Under the pieces are notes generated by a model, which saw only the letters and a program-made list of their open reading frames with translations, did no database searches and was not told the origin of the DNA. A stretch of 40,982 bases of DNA from SLRI01 sp964576715. GTDB taxonomy: Bacteria > Pseudomonadota > Alphaproteobacteria > Geminicoccales > Geminicoccaceae. This document shows positions 22,929 through 32,105 of the stretch, in pieces (positions within the stretch are counted from its first letter, which is position 1; every line of letters starts with the position of its first letter). Made by a program: the position numbers and the translations under genes. The stretch covers positions 1 to 40,982 of the forward strand of contig CAZNWE010000036.1 in assembly GCA_964576715.1 (NCBI GenBank), in the 5' to 3' direction.

Positions 22929-24047
22929 ATGTGGTTACGTCGCTCGTTCAGCGCGCTATGCTGTTTTGTGGCCGTTGCTTTAATTGTCTTTGGCTCGACA
23001 CGTGTTGCTGTGACAATTCTGGCGGCGCCCGGGAACGCGGCCGTTGAGTACGCTTCTTCTGGCAACATTTTGAGCGAAGTGGCGGCGGAGCGGGCATTAC
23101 GCTCTCGTCTGGCTGCTCTGGAAATTTTCCGCCACCGGTTGTGGCTGGCCGAACTCGGAATCGTTTATCATGATCAGGCGGTTCAACAAAACGACCAGTC
23201 GCCTGTCGCCGATGTGTTATACGACCAAAGCCTAGGGTCACTGCGAGAGAGCTTGGTGCTTTCACCGGTTCAACCGTTGGCGTGGCTGCTGACGGCCGAA
23301 ATCCACTATGCACGTCGCGCCCTCGATGCTGCAGCCCAGGCAACCAACTGGATTTGGCGCACGGCGCACTACGTTCGCCACCAGGCCGTTGATCGCGCGC
23401 TCATGACCATTGCCCTCTGGGACCGATTGGACGAAGCGGCCCGGCGACGAGCAACGGCGACGATCCTCGACGTCCTGGAGCGTGAGCCGGCAGCGGTGAG
23501 CGCGGCGGCAGTTCGTGCCGGCGTTGTTGAGGACCTTCGCCTGCGACTTCGTCAGATCGAACAGCGCGGCGTCGTGGTGGCCGCAAAGTTCGTTGCAGCC
23601 GTCAGGCGTCATCGGCACGACGAACAGGTGCGGCTCGCCGCAGCCAAGGAGATGGCCGCAATGCGACGCACGCTCATCGCCACGTCGATTTTGTTGAGCG
23701 CAACCCTGCCCTCGTTCGCCGAGGCGATGACCGTGCACGATTATCTGGCGATCCGCCGGGGCGAGCATCCGACCCGAACCGCCGATAGTGTCGATGAGTA
23801 CCTGACCGCCGTACTCGACGGGCTGCTCGTGCTCGGCTACTTCAACCGCGACGAGGGCAACGCCCTGTTCTGTGTGCCCGACCGGCACGTGCTGAACATC
23901 GACGTGGCAACGTTCCGCGCGAACCTCGATGCCATGCTGGAACAGTTCGAGGCCGAAATGCCGTCATTCGACTCGCTGGCACGAACACGCTCCGTCGGAC
24001 TGGTGTCGCTTGAATTGCTGACGGTGATGTATCCCTGCGACAGCTGA
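22929..24047 (+). CDS. Membrane-anchored helical-repeat protein whose frame runs on into a secreted-protein domain
   Basis: A 372-residue open frame in two unlike parts. Residues 1-244 begin with a single N-terminal membrane anchor (FSALCCFVAVALIVFG) followed by Ala/Arg/Leu-rich helices (SLRESLVLSPVQPLAWLLTA) that resemble TPR-like proteins of polysaccharide export loci. From Met245 the frame reads a second signal peptide and a Cys-paired domain, described separately. No stop codon divides the parts. Either this is a genuine fusion, with an odd internal hydrophobic segment, or the first gene lost its stop codon and now reads into a second one. The start at 22929 has no good ribosome binding site. 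Confidence 0.55.
   Translation: MWLRRSFSALCCFVAVALIVFGSTRVAVTILAAPGNAAVEYASSGNILSEVAAERALRSRLAALEIFRHRLWLAELGIVYHDQAVQQNDQSPVADVLYDQSLGSLRESLVLSPVQPLAWLLTAEIHYARRALDAAAQATNWIWRTAHYVRHQAVDRALMTIALWDRLDEAARRRATATILDVLEREPAAVSAAAVRAGVVEDLRLRLRQIEQRGVVVAAKFVAAVRRHRHDEQVRLAAAKEMAAMRRTLIATSILLSATLPSFAEAMTVHDYLAIRRGEHPTRTADSVDEYLTAVLDGLLVLGYFNRDEGNALFCVPDRHVLNIDVATFRANLDAMLEQFEAEMPSFDSLARTRSVGLVSLELLTVMYPCDS
23661..24047 (+). CDS. Probable secreted protein with a Rap1a/Tai-like domain, internal start
   Basis: An alternative start inside the 22929-24047 frame. The ATG at 23661 has AAGGAG nine bases upstream and would give 128 residues starting with a signal peptide (MRRTLIATSILLSATLPSFA, cut after AEA). 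The mature part has the layout of Rap1a/Tai-type small exported proteins: a helix YLTAVLDGLLVLGY, then a Cys in LFCVPD, and a second Cys near the end (VMYPC), probably disulfide-bonded. Known Rap1a/Tai proteins are immunity factors for type VI effectors, but many relatives are orphans of unknown role, and no effector or secretion gene is here. The AAGGAG also encodes Lys-Glu of the longer frame, so it may be coincidental. Confidence 0.55.
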   Translation: MRRTLIATSILLSATLPSFAEAMTVHDYLAIRRGEHPTRTADSVDEYLTAVLDGLLVLGYFNRDEGNALFCVPDRHVLNIDVATFRANLDAMLEQFEAEMPSFDSLARTRSVGLVSLELLTVMYPCDS

Positions 24048-24063
24048 AGCGGCACCGGACAAG

Positions 24064-24606
24064 TTAGCGCAACTCAACCGCAGCGTCTCGCCAGATGCCG
24101 ATTTCGCGGCTGCGAGCCAGGCGCTCGAGCGCGCGGTAGTGGCCCGGGGCGTCGTCTCGGGCGAAGGCCCAGCCTTCCCGCAGCATTTCGGCCGCCAGAT
24201 CGATGCGGTCGTCGAACAATCGTCGGTTGGCCACCGTGCAGCGCCCCTCAAGCACGTCGTCCGGCCGCTCGCCGAGGATCGCACAGTGGACGAAGCCCGT
24301 GACCTTGTTGTCGAGAATGAGAACGGCCCGCGGCCCGCAGCGCGGCGGACCCAGGCTTTGTCGGCACGTGCGGTCATAGGTCGGCAGGTCGATCCCGGCG
24401 AGCGCCACTTCGCGACCGGCAACGAACAGATGACCTCTATCGTTCACCCTCGCCAAACCGCGAATCTCGGTGGCCATGCTCTCGTGCGGCCCGCCGAGGA
24501 GCAGCGTGACCACGCACGACAGAGCGGCGACGAGGCACCTAGTAGATCGGGAACCGCCGACAGAGCGCCGCCACCCGGCCTCTGACCGCCTCCTCCACTG
24601 CCGCAT
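24064..24606 (-). CDS. Thermonuclease-fold (SNase-like) protein, probably exported and inactive
   Basis: An SNase-like OB-fold protein. Family features are VALAGIDLPTYDRTC, CGPRAVLIL, CAILGERPDD, then DLAAEMLREGWAFARDD and the end YRALERLARSREIGIWRD. The catalytic set of staphylococcal nuclease appears to be lost: the Asp of the DGDT motif is replaced (NDRGH), the first catalytic Arg is Ala (VALAG instead of VRL-G) and the Glu is Thr (LPT). Binding without cleavage is more likely than nuclease activity. The start is uncertain: the ATG at 24606 gives a signal-peptide-like leader overlapping the glyA 3' end by 68 bases, and an ATG at 24477 would remove it. It lies downstream of glyA on the same strand. 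Confidence 0.62.
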   Translation of the reverse strand: MRQWRRRSEAGWRRSVGGSRSTRCLVAALSCVVTLLLGGPHESMATEIRGLARVNDRGHLFVAGREVALAGIDLPTYDRTCRQSLGPPRCGPRAVLILDNKVTGFVHCAILGERPDDVLEGRCTVANRRLFDDRIDLAAEMLREGWAFARDDAPGHYRALERLARSREIGIWRDAAVELR

Positions 24607-25837
24607 TGCCATCGGCTCCATTCGCGGCCAGCCCGTCAAGCACGTCGCTGATCAGGATCCCGATCTCACGAAACTCGGCAAGGCCGAAGCCGCGCGTGGT
24701 GCCGGCGGGGGTGCCGAGGCGGATGCCGGAGGTCACCGCCGGCTTCTCCGGGTCGAACGGCACGCCGTTCTTGTTGCAGGTGATGTTGGCGCGCTCGAGT
24801 GCCTGTTCGGCGGCATTGCCCTTCACGCCCTTGGGGCGGAGGTCGACCAGCATCAAATGGTTGTCAGTGCCGCCCGAGACGATCTCGCAGCCCCGCTCCC
24901 GGATCACCGCGGCCAGCGCCTTGGCGTTGTCGATCACCGCCTGCTGATAGGTCTTGAAGTCCGGTGCCAGTGCCTCGCCGAAAGCCACGGCCTTGGCGGC
25001 GATGACATGCATCAACGGCCCTCCCTGCAGACCCGGGAAGACGGCCGAGTTGATCTTCTTGCCCAGCGCCTCGTCGTTCGCCAGGACCAGCCCACCACGC
25101 GGACCTCTGAGCGTCTTGTGGGTCGTGGTCGTGACCACATGGGCATGCGGCAAGGGCGACGGGTGCAGGCCGGCTGCCACCAGCCCGGCGATATGCGCCA
25201 TGTCGACGAAGAGATAGGCATCGACCTTGTCGGCGATCGCGCGAAACCGGGGAAAATCGATCACCCGCGAATAGGCCGAGGCACCGGCGATGATCATCTT
25301 CGGGCGACGTTCGAGGGCCAGCCGCTCGATCGCTTCGTAGTCGAGCAGACCGTCCTCGGCCCGGACACCGTACTGGATCGCCTCGAACCACTTGCCCGAC
25401 TGCGCCGGCCGGGCACCGTGGGTCAGATGCCCACCAGCATCCAGCGACATGCCGAGGATGGTGTCGCCCGGCTGGAGCAGGGCCAGCATGACGGCACCAT
25501 TGGCCTGGGCCCCGGAATGCGGCTGCACGTTGACGAAGCGGCAGCCGAAGAGCTGCTTGGCCCGATCGATGGCCAGCGCCTCGGCGACGTCGACATAGTC
25601 ACAGCCGCCGTAGTAGCGCTTGGTCGGGTAGCCCTCGGCATACTTGTTGGTCAGCACCGAGCCCTGGGCCTCAAGCACCGCACGGCTAACGATATTCTCC
25701 GACGCAATGAGCTCGATCTGGGTCTGCTGGCGGCCCAGTTCCTGGTCGATGGCACGCGCGATCGCCGGATCGGCATCGACGAGGCCTCGCGAGAAGAAGC
25801 CGTTGCCGCTGGTCGCCTGAGGCTTTGCCTGGGCCAT
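24539..25837 (-). CDS. glyA: Serine hydroxymethyltransferase
   Basis: A 432-residue PLP enzyme interconverting serine and glycine with tetrahydrofolate as one-carbon carrier. The PLP lysine is Lys241 in TTTTHKTLRGPRGGL. Other signatures are IELIASENIVSRAVLEAQGS, LTNKYAEGYPTKRYYGG, NVQPHSGAQANGAVM, GHLTHG and the C-terminal GIRLGTPAGTTRG. The ATG at 25837, two codons behind two alternative non-ATG starts, has GGAGTG eight bases upstream and begins right after the sdaA stop. The order sdaA-glyA suggests joint control of serine use: cleavage to glycine and one-carbon units, or deamination to pyruvate. Confidence 0.97.
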   Translation of the reverse strand: MAQAKPQATSGNGFFSRGLVDADPAIARAIDQELGRQQTQIELIASENIVSRAVLEAQGSVLTNKYAEGYPTKRYYGGCDYVDVAEALAIDRAKQLFGCRFVNVQPHSGAQANGAVMLALLQPGDTILGMSLDAGGHLTHGARPAQSGKWFEAIQYGVRAEDGLLDYEAIERLALERRPKMIIAGASAYSRVIDFPRFRAIADKVDAYLFVDMAHIAGLVAAGLHPSPLPHAHVVTTTTHKTLRGPRGGLVLANDEALGKKINSAVFPGLQGGPLMHVIAAKAVAFGEALAPDFKTYQQAVIDNAKALAAVIRERGCEIVSGGTDNHLMLVDLRPKGVKGNAAEQALERANITCNKNGVPFDPEKPAVTSGIRLGTPAGTTRGFGLAEFREIGILISDVLDGLAANGADGNAAVEEAVRGRVAALCRRFPIY

Positions 25838-25839
25838 GC

Positions 25840-27219
<1,380 letters not shown>

Positions 27220-27299
27220 GGAACCCGGCCCTCCCCGATAGGCGAGTGCACATTATCGGCGAAATCGGCGCGCCGCTGTCGGGCCAGCGACAACGAGCT

Positions 27300-28519
27300 T
27301 CAGCGGTTCGCCTCGATCGCCAGGGCTGCCTCGTATTCAGCCTCGCTCATCGCCGCACGCACCCGACGGCGCATGTCGATCGCCGGCAGGTAGCCGGCAT
27401 CCACCGAGCGGCTCAACCACACATAGGCCATGACGCGGTCCGGCGGCGCGCTGCGCCCCTCGAACAGCAGCGAGCCCAGATAGAACTGGGCCCGCCGGTC
27501 GCCGGCCGCGGCGAGCGCGCCCCAAATCTGCTCGGCAGCGGCAAAGTCGCCGGCATTGTAGGCGTCGACGCCGGTCGCCACCGTGTCACCAGGAGACCCG
27601 CCGTCCTCGTCGAACGTGGTCAGCCGGCGCGGCGACCCGGTAGTGGTGCCGGCCAAGGGCGGCGATGGTGCCGCCGGCCGATCGAGCGCGGACGAGGTGG
27701 CGGATTCACTCGTCGGATCCGGCGTCGGATCCGGCGTCNNNNNNNNNNNNNNNNNNNNNNNNNNNNNNNNNNNNNNNNNNNNNNNNNNNNNNNNNNNNNN
27801 NNNNNNNNNNNNNNNNNNNNNNNNNNNNNNNNNNNNNNCGTCGGATCCGGCGTCGGATCCGGCGTCAGTTCTGGCGTCGGTCCGGCGGACAGGCCTTGAT
27901 CGCGGCGCAACTCGGCCGGTGCGGCATCGAGGTCGGACGTCGGCCCGGCTGCCGGCGCAGGTGGCGCGTCGGCTGCATCCGGTACCGATACCCTAGACGG
28001 GTCGGCGGATGGGTCGCCCGCCGATGCCGGCGCATCGTCCACGACTGGCTCACCCTGCATGGCTTCGAGTTCGGCGATGCGCGTCTCCAGCTCTCGGCGG
28101 CTGCGGCTCAGCGCCTCGACCTCGGACCTCAGCCGATCACGCTCGCGCTCGGCCGCGGCGAGGCGACGGGCGAGATCGTCGAGGGCAGCACCCTCGTCGC
28201 CGAGCATTTCGCGCAGTCGCTGATTTTCCTCTTCGAGCGCGGCAGCCGCCGCCTCGGCCCGAGCGAGGGCGGCCTGGCTTTCGGCTAGCGCCTCGACGAG
28301 CCGTGCCTGCTCGGCGAGCAGCGCCTCGCGCTCGGCCGCGAGGGCGGCGATGCGCGGGTCGGGTGGCGGCGGCAGGCTGCCGACCACGGGCTGCGGGGCC
28401 ACCGGCTGCTTCTCCCGCTCGCCGATGATCAGCAGCCCCAGCACCAGGGCCAAGAGGATCGCGAGGAGCGCCAGATAGCGGTCGAGCCGGATGGGCGAGG
28501 CGGTATCGGCAGCGGTCAT
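27300..28519 (-). CDS. Membrane-anchored coiled-coil protein with Pro-Asp-Pro-Thr linker and Sel1-like C-terminus, interrupted by an assembly gap
   Basis: One gene split by 100 N bases. The N-terminus has one membrane helix (LALLAILLALVLGLLIIG, residues about 15-33), so the rest is probably periplasmic or cytosolic on a stalk. A long Ala/Glu/Arg coiled coil follows (LAAEREALLAEQARLVEAL to about residue 165), then a Pro/Ala/Asp linker that becomes a PDPT repeat at the gap. Downstream of the gap the same frame continues as PDPT, then a Sel1-like repeat (YNAGDFAAAEQIWGALAAAG, YLGSLLFEG, AYVWLSRSVDAGY). The frame on both sides is the PDPT frame, so the gene is probably intact; the N length is not a multiple of three and breaks it only artificially. 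Sel1-like proteins often scaffold complexes; the role here is unknown. Confidence 0.75.
27711..27866. repeat. 12-bp tandem repeat, truncated by an assembly gap
   Basis: The unit GGATCCGGCGTC is visible twice on each side of the gap (27715-27738 and 27843-27866), with the same phase, and encodes Pro-Asp-Pro-Thr on the minus strand. Short-read assemblers fail on such arrays, so the true copy number is unknown and probably larger than four. Confidence 0.85.
27739..27838. other. Assembly gap of 100 N
   Basis: One hundred N bases, the usual placeholder for a gap of unknown length, lie inside the 12-bp repeat array. Any protein spanning it as drawn will appear shifted in frame. Confidence 0.98.
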
Positions 28520-28698
28520 GGGCTCTCGCGTTTCGACGGGCCGGCGAACCCCGTGACTAAGCCCGATAAGCCGCACTGATCGCAACGCGTCCGACACCGG
28601 TGGCACTCGACAAAAAGCGCCAGCGATACGAGGATATGACCCGCCTAACGCCGCACTATTTCAGCGTTGGGCTCCGGACACCGCCAAGTTGATCGAAG

Positions 28699-29514
28699 TC
28701 AGGACCTGCCGCTTCGGGTCAGGTCGCCAGCGAACTCGGTTGAGCAGAAGGCACCACCTTGAAAGAGATCGCCGATCGCGTCGGCCGGCAGTTCGGCCTG
28801 CGCGGCGAGCGCCTCGGCGGCGAAGTCCTCGGCCCGATGGACCGGCGCGTAGCCGAGCCGAAAAGCGCTGCGGTTGTCCCACCACGAGCGCTCGTTTTGA
28901 CTTTCACCGTAGACGATGGCGTGGTGCAGATCGGCGTGCTCGAGGCCGATCCGGCAGAGCTGAAAAAGGTCCTCGGGGTGGATCCAGATCGAGAGCCGCC
29001 GCTTGTCGATCGGCTTCAGGCCGACATTGCCGATACGAATCGACATCACCCGGAGGCCGTACTTGTCGGCGAAGAAGGCGCCCACCGCCTCGCCGAAGGC
29101 CTTGGAGACACCGTAGCGACTATCGGGGCGAACCGGCTCGTCGGTGCCGACGCGATCCCGCCGCCGGTAGAAGCCCATGGCGTGGTTGGAGGAGGCGAAG
29201 ACCACCCGCTTCACGCCCTGTGCCCGGGCCGCCTCGAAGAGATTCCACAACCCCACGATGTTCGCTGCGTGAATGTCTTCCCAAGGTCCCTCCACCGAGT
29301 AGCCGCCGAGATGAATGATGCCGTCGACACCGGCGCAGGCCTGCTCAAGCGCCGCGCGATCGCCGAGATCTGCCGCGACCGAGCGCTCGCTGGCGGCCAG
29401 ATCGCCGATCGCAGCGCGATCGGAGAGCACGAGCGTCTCGCAGATGGTGCGGATATAGGGGCGCAACATCCTGCCGACGCCGCCCGCCGCCCCGGTCATC
29501 AAAAGCCGCTGCAT
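28699..29514 (-). CDS. Uronate dehydrogenase-like NAD-dependent oxidoreductase
   Basis: A 271-residue extended short-chain dehydrogenase that matches uronate dehydrogenase, which oxidises galacturonate or glucuronate to the aldarolactone. The nucleotide motif TGAAGGVG lies at about 7-14. DGIIHLGGYSVEGPWEDI, NIVGLWNLFEAARA and RVVFASSNHAMGFY are close to the known enzyme. The catalytic pair is Tyr134 and Lys138 in RYGVSKAFGE. The second-half WWDNRSAFRLGYAPVHRAE is also characteristic. The ATG at 29514 is chosen for its GGGGAGGA site and the canonical start. It could feed galactarate into the UxaA/GarD-type dehydratase in this window, though the genes are 18 kb apart and a different sugar cannot be excluded. 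Confidence 0.85.
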   Translation of the reverse strand: MQRLLMTGAAGGVGRMLRPYIRTICETLVLSDRAAIGDLAASERSVAADLGDRAALEQACAGVDGIIHLGGYSVEGPWEDIHAANIVGLWNLFEAARAQGVKRVVFASSNHAMGFYRRRDRVGTDEPVRPDSRYGVSKAFGEAVGAFFADKYGLRVMSIRIGNVGLKPIDKRRLSIWIHPEDLFQLCRIGLEHADLHHAIVYGESQNERSWWDNRSAFRLGYAPVHRAEDFAAEALAAQAELPADAIGDLFQGGAFCSTEFAGDLTRSGRS

Positions 29515-29969
29515 CGGCCACGTCCTCCCCGTGTTGTCGCCCGACTGCGGGCGCCGCTGTGCGCACGCAATGGCCGGCAATGCGGGCTTTCCGATCGGCG
29601 CGCATGGCCTACCCCGGCGACCGCACTCGTGCCTTCCCTCGCTTCATCATGCCGGCAAGACATGGCAACGACAACCATGAGCGCACCGGTCCCGTCGATG
29701 ACAGCGGCTGTACCCGCGCGGTGCCTGTCACGAGCGTTGCCTCAGCCCCGTTCCGCCATGGCGACAGACGCCAGACGGACGGGAAGGCACGGGCCTTTCC
29801 GCGCCCATCCGCTCGTCGTGTGGTGGTCGCCTGGCAACCCCAAGAAGTCGAATGCCGCTGCCCGCCACCGCCAAGCCGCGCCGTTACAAACGGACACTAT
29901 TGGAGGCGGGCCGCGTAGTCTGTCCTTCGAACTGACGGAGTCTCGTGGAATACAGGGGGAGGCTCAACC
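29515..29969. other. Intergenic region without a supportable gene
   Basis: About 455 bp between the uronate dehydrogenase-like and msrB genes, both on the minus strand. Open frames are present, but their products are Arg/Pro/Ala-rich shadow-like sequence without ribosome binding sites. The first 30 bp carry the GGGGAGGA site and probable promoter of the dehydrogenase gene. I see no convincing terminator or RNA gene. Confidence 0.5.
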
Positions 29970-30407
29970 TCACCAAGCTGCCTTTTCTTTCAGCGGTTCC
30001 GCCTCGGTTGGTTCGTCCGGCACGAGGTCCAGCGCAGCCGAGTTCATGCAGTAGCGAAGGCCGGTGGGCTTGGGTCCGTCGTTGAAGACGTGGCCGAGGT
30101 GGGCGTCGCACTTGCTGCAGAGAACTTCGGTTCGGGTCATGAAGAAGCTCTTGTCGGTCTTCTCGACCACGGCTTCCTGGTCGACGGGGGCCCAGAAAGA
30201 GGGCCAGCCGGTACCGCTGTCGAACTTGGTGGTGCTCGAAAACAGGGGCTGGCCGCAGCAGATACACTGATAGGTGCCGGTGGTCTTGGTCGCGTGATAG
30301 CGATTGGCGAACGGCCGTTCGGTGCCGTGCTCGCGGGTGACGTGGTATTGCTCGGAACCGAGTTGCTGCCGCCATTCGGCGTCGGTCTTGACGATTTTTT
30401 CACTCAT
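29970..30407 (-). CDS. msrB: Peptide-methionine (R)-S-oxide reductase
   Basis: A 145-residue cytosolic MsrB that reduces the R-epimer of methionine sulfoxide in oxidised proteins. The two zinc pairs are present: Cys48 and Cys51 (QCICCGQPLF), Cys97 and Cys100 (VLCSKCDAHLGHVF). The catalytic cysteine is Cys120 in LRYCMNSAAL. GTGWPSFWAPV is the family signature. Its start overlaps the end of the sufU gene by eight bases, so it belongs to the sufS-sufU message. MsrB in a sulfur-mobilising operon suggests a link to oxidative stress. Confidence 0.95.
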   Translation of the reverse strand: MSEKIVKTDAEWRQQLGSEQYHVTREHGTERPFANRYHATKTTGTYQCICCGQPLFSSTTKFDSGTGWPSFWAPVDQEAVVEKTDKSFFMTRTEVLCSKCDAHLGHVFNDGPKPTGLRYCMNSAALDLVPDEPTEAEPLKEKAAW

Positions 30408-30876
30408 CGGCGCTATTCCTTTCTCCAGGAGCTTGCCGGCCTGCGGCCCGCTCGGTGCTGGACGTCGCCTTCGTTGCAGCTTCGGCCAGAGCGTCGAAGG
30501 CGATGGTGACGCAGTCGTGGCGGCTTTTGACGGCCTTCACGGGGGCCATGACCGCAAGGTCGGGGAACGGCGGGTCGTCGCTCTCGCCTTCGAGATAGGC
30601 TTTGGCGGCCCATTGCAAAGCCTTGGCGTCGCTGAGCGACAGGCCTTGGCAGTGCCTCGCTAGCAGGGCGGCGGCGGCCTTGGTCAGGAGGCAGCCGCGC
30701 GTGGTGTGGGTGAGGTTGGTGATCGTGCCGTCCGGCGCCTCGAGGTCGAGGGTGACCCGGTCGCCGCAGAGCGGATTGTCGACGGTGGCGGTAGCGTCGG
30801 CGTGGTCGAGTCTGCCGGTGTGGGCCTTGTCCTTGCCGGCGTCGATGATGGCCTGGTTGTAGAGGGGCTCGGTCAT
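30400..30876 (-). CDS. sufU: SufU-type zinc-dependent sulfurtransferase
   Basis: A 158-residue protein of the SufU/IscU-like family, which takes persulfide sulfur from SufS and hands it on for iron-sulfur or related cofactors. The zinc and catalytic residues of SufU are in place: Cys37 and Asp39 in NPLCGDRV, Cys62 in TRGCLLTKA, and Cys122 in RHDCVTIAFDAL. The insertion between the second and third cysteines (about residues 75-115) is typical of SufU and absent from scaffold IscU. The C-terminal 25 residues are Ala/Thr/Ser-rich and disordered. The start overlaps the sufS stop (ATGA), and its end overlaps msrB. SufU is best known from Gram-positives, so its use here with SufS in an alphaproteobacterium is noteworthy. 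Confidence 0.83.
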   Translation of the reverse strand: MTEPLYNQAIIDAGKDKAHTGRLDHADATATVDNPLCGDRVTLDLEAPDGTITNLTHTTRGCLLTKAAAALLARHCQGLSLSDAKALQWAAKAYLEGESDDPPFPDLAVMAPVKAVKSRHDCVTIAFDALAEAATKATSSTERAAGRQAPGERNSADE

Positions 30877-32105
30877 CTGAGCATGGCGGTGGTTCGGTCC
30901 AGGCCCCGGATCAGGGCGTCGATGTCGTCGGTGTCGTTGTAGGGGGCGAAGCTGGCGCGCGCGGTGGCGTCGGTGCCGAAGCGCTGCATCAGCGGTTGGC
31001 AGCAGTGGTGGCCGCCCCTGAGGGCCACCCCTTCGAGCTGGTCGGTGAGCTGGCAGACATCGTGGGCGTGGACGCCCTCGACCTCGAAGGAGACGACGCC
31101 GAGGCGCTGTTGCAGGCCGGTGGGGCCGATGATGCGGATGCCGTCCAGGGTCGAAAGACCGTCGAGCAGGCGCGCGGTGAGAGTGAGCTCGTGCTCGGCG
31201 ATGGCCTGCCAGTCGAGGGTCGCCAGCCATTCGGCGGCGGCCGCCATGGCGAGGACGGCGCCGATGGGTGGGGTTCCGGCTTCGAAGCGATGCGGCGGGG
31301 CGGCGTAGGTGGTCTGCTCGAAGGTGACCTGTTTGATCATTTCGCCGCCGCCGAGCAGGGGCGCGAAGGCTTCCAGGATCTCCGGCTTGCCCCAGAGGAT
31401 ACCGGCACCGGTCGCGCCGAACATCTTGTGGGCCGAGAAGGCGTAGAGGTCACAGCCGAGCGCCTTGATGTCGAGGGGGCCGTGGGGTGCCCGCTGGGCG
31501 CCGTCGACGACGAGGATGGCGCCCACGGCATCGGCGGCTTCGCGCAGGCGCTTCAGGTCGGAGACGGATCCTGTGACGTTGGAGACGTGGGTGGCGGCGA
31601 TGATCCGGGTCTTGCCGGTGACGAGATCGCCCAGCCGGTCGAGGTCGAGCCGGCCGTCGTCGGTGACGGGGATGGCCTTGATCACCGCGCCTCGCCGTTC
31701 GGCGGCGAGCTGCCAGGGGACGATGTTGGAGTGGTGCTCGAGGGTGGTGAGCAGGATCTCGTCGCCTTCGGTCAGGCGGGTGGCGAGGCCGTGCGCGGCG
31801 ATATTGAGCGCCATGGTGGCGCCGGAGGTGAAGACGACGGTGTTCTTCTCGGTCTCCCCGAGGTATCGGGCCATGGTGGAACGGGCGGCATCGAAGGCGG
31901 CCGTGGCCTGGTCGGCGAGGCGGTAGACGCCGCGCTTGACGTTGGCGCGGGCCTCGGTCTCGAAGTGTACGAGGGCTTGGGCGGCCCGCTCGCAGATCTG
32001 GCCCGTGGCGGCGTTGTCGAGGAAGTGGAAGGGTGGCTCAGCACTCGCGAAGATCGGGAAGTGCCGGCGAAGTTCTCGGCCTAGCCTGAGCGGGCCGGGG
32101 GTCAT
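30873..32105 (-). CDS. sufS: Cysteine desulfurase, SufS type
   Basis: A 410-residue PLP-dependent group II cysteine desulfurase that mobilises sulfur from cysteine as a bound persulfide. The PLP lysine is Lys227 in FSAHKMFGATGAG. The catalytic Cys sits in LRGGHHCCQPLM (Cys368 or Cys369), the compact loop of the SufS type rather than the long loop of IscS. Other signatures are FLDNAATGQIC, FTSGATMALNIAAHG, TTLEHHSNIVPWQ and THVSNVTGSV. No sufB, sufC or sufD is adjacent, so this is a stand-alone desulfurase pair with sufU. Its ATG overlaps the TGA of a short unidentified frame upstream (ATGA). Confidence 0.93.
   Translation of the reverse strand: MTPGPLRLGRELRRHFPIFASAEPPFHFLDNAATGQICERAAQALVHFETEARANVKRGVYRLADQATAAFDAARSTMARYLGETEKNTVVFTSGATMALNIAAHGLATRLTEGDEILLTTLEHHSNIVPWQLAAERRGAVIKAIPVTDDGRLDLDRLGDLVTGKTRIIAATHVSNVTGSVSDLKRLREAADAVGAILVVDGAQRAPHGPLDIKALGCDLYAFSAHKMFGATGAGILWGKPEILEAFAPLLGGGEMIKQVTFEQTTYAAPPHRFEAGTPPIGAVLAMAAAAEWLATLDWQAIAEHELTLTARLLDGLSTLDGIRIIGPTGLQQRLGVVSFEVEGVHAHDVCQLTDQLEGVALRGGHHCCQPLMQRFGTDATARASFAPYNDTDDIDALIRGLDRTTAMLR

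Noticed and set aside
27620..28606. Apparent frameshift across the 100-N gap
   Set aside because: The reading frame is the same PDPT frame on both sides; the break comes only from the placeholder length of the gap.
29515..29969. Possible small gene between uronate dehydrogenase and msrB
   Set aside because: Frames lack ribosome binding sites and have shadow-like composition.
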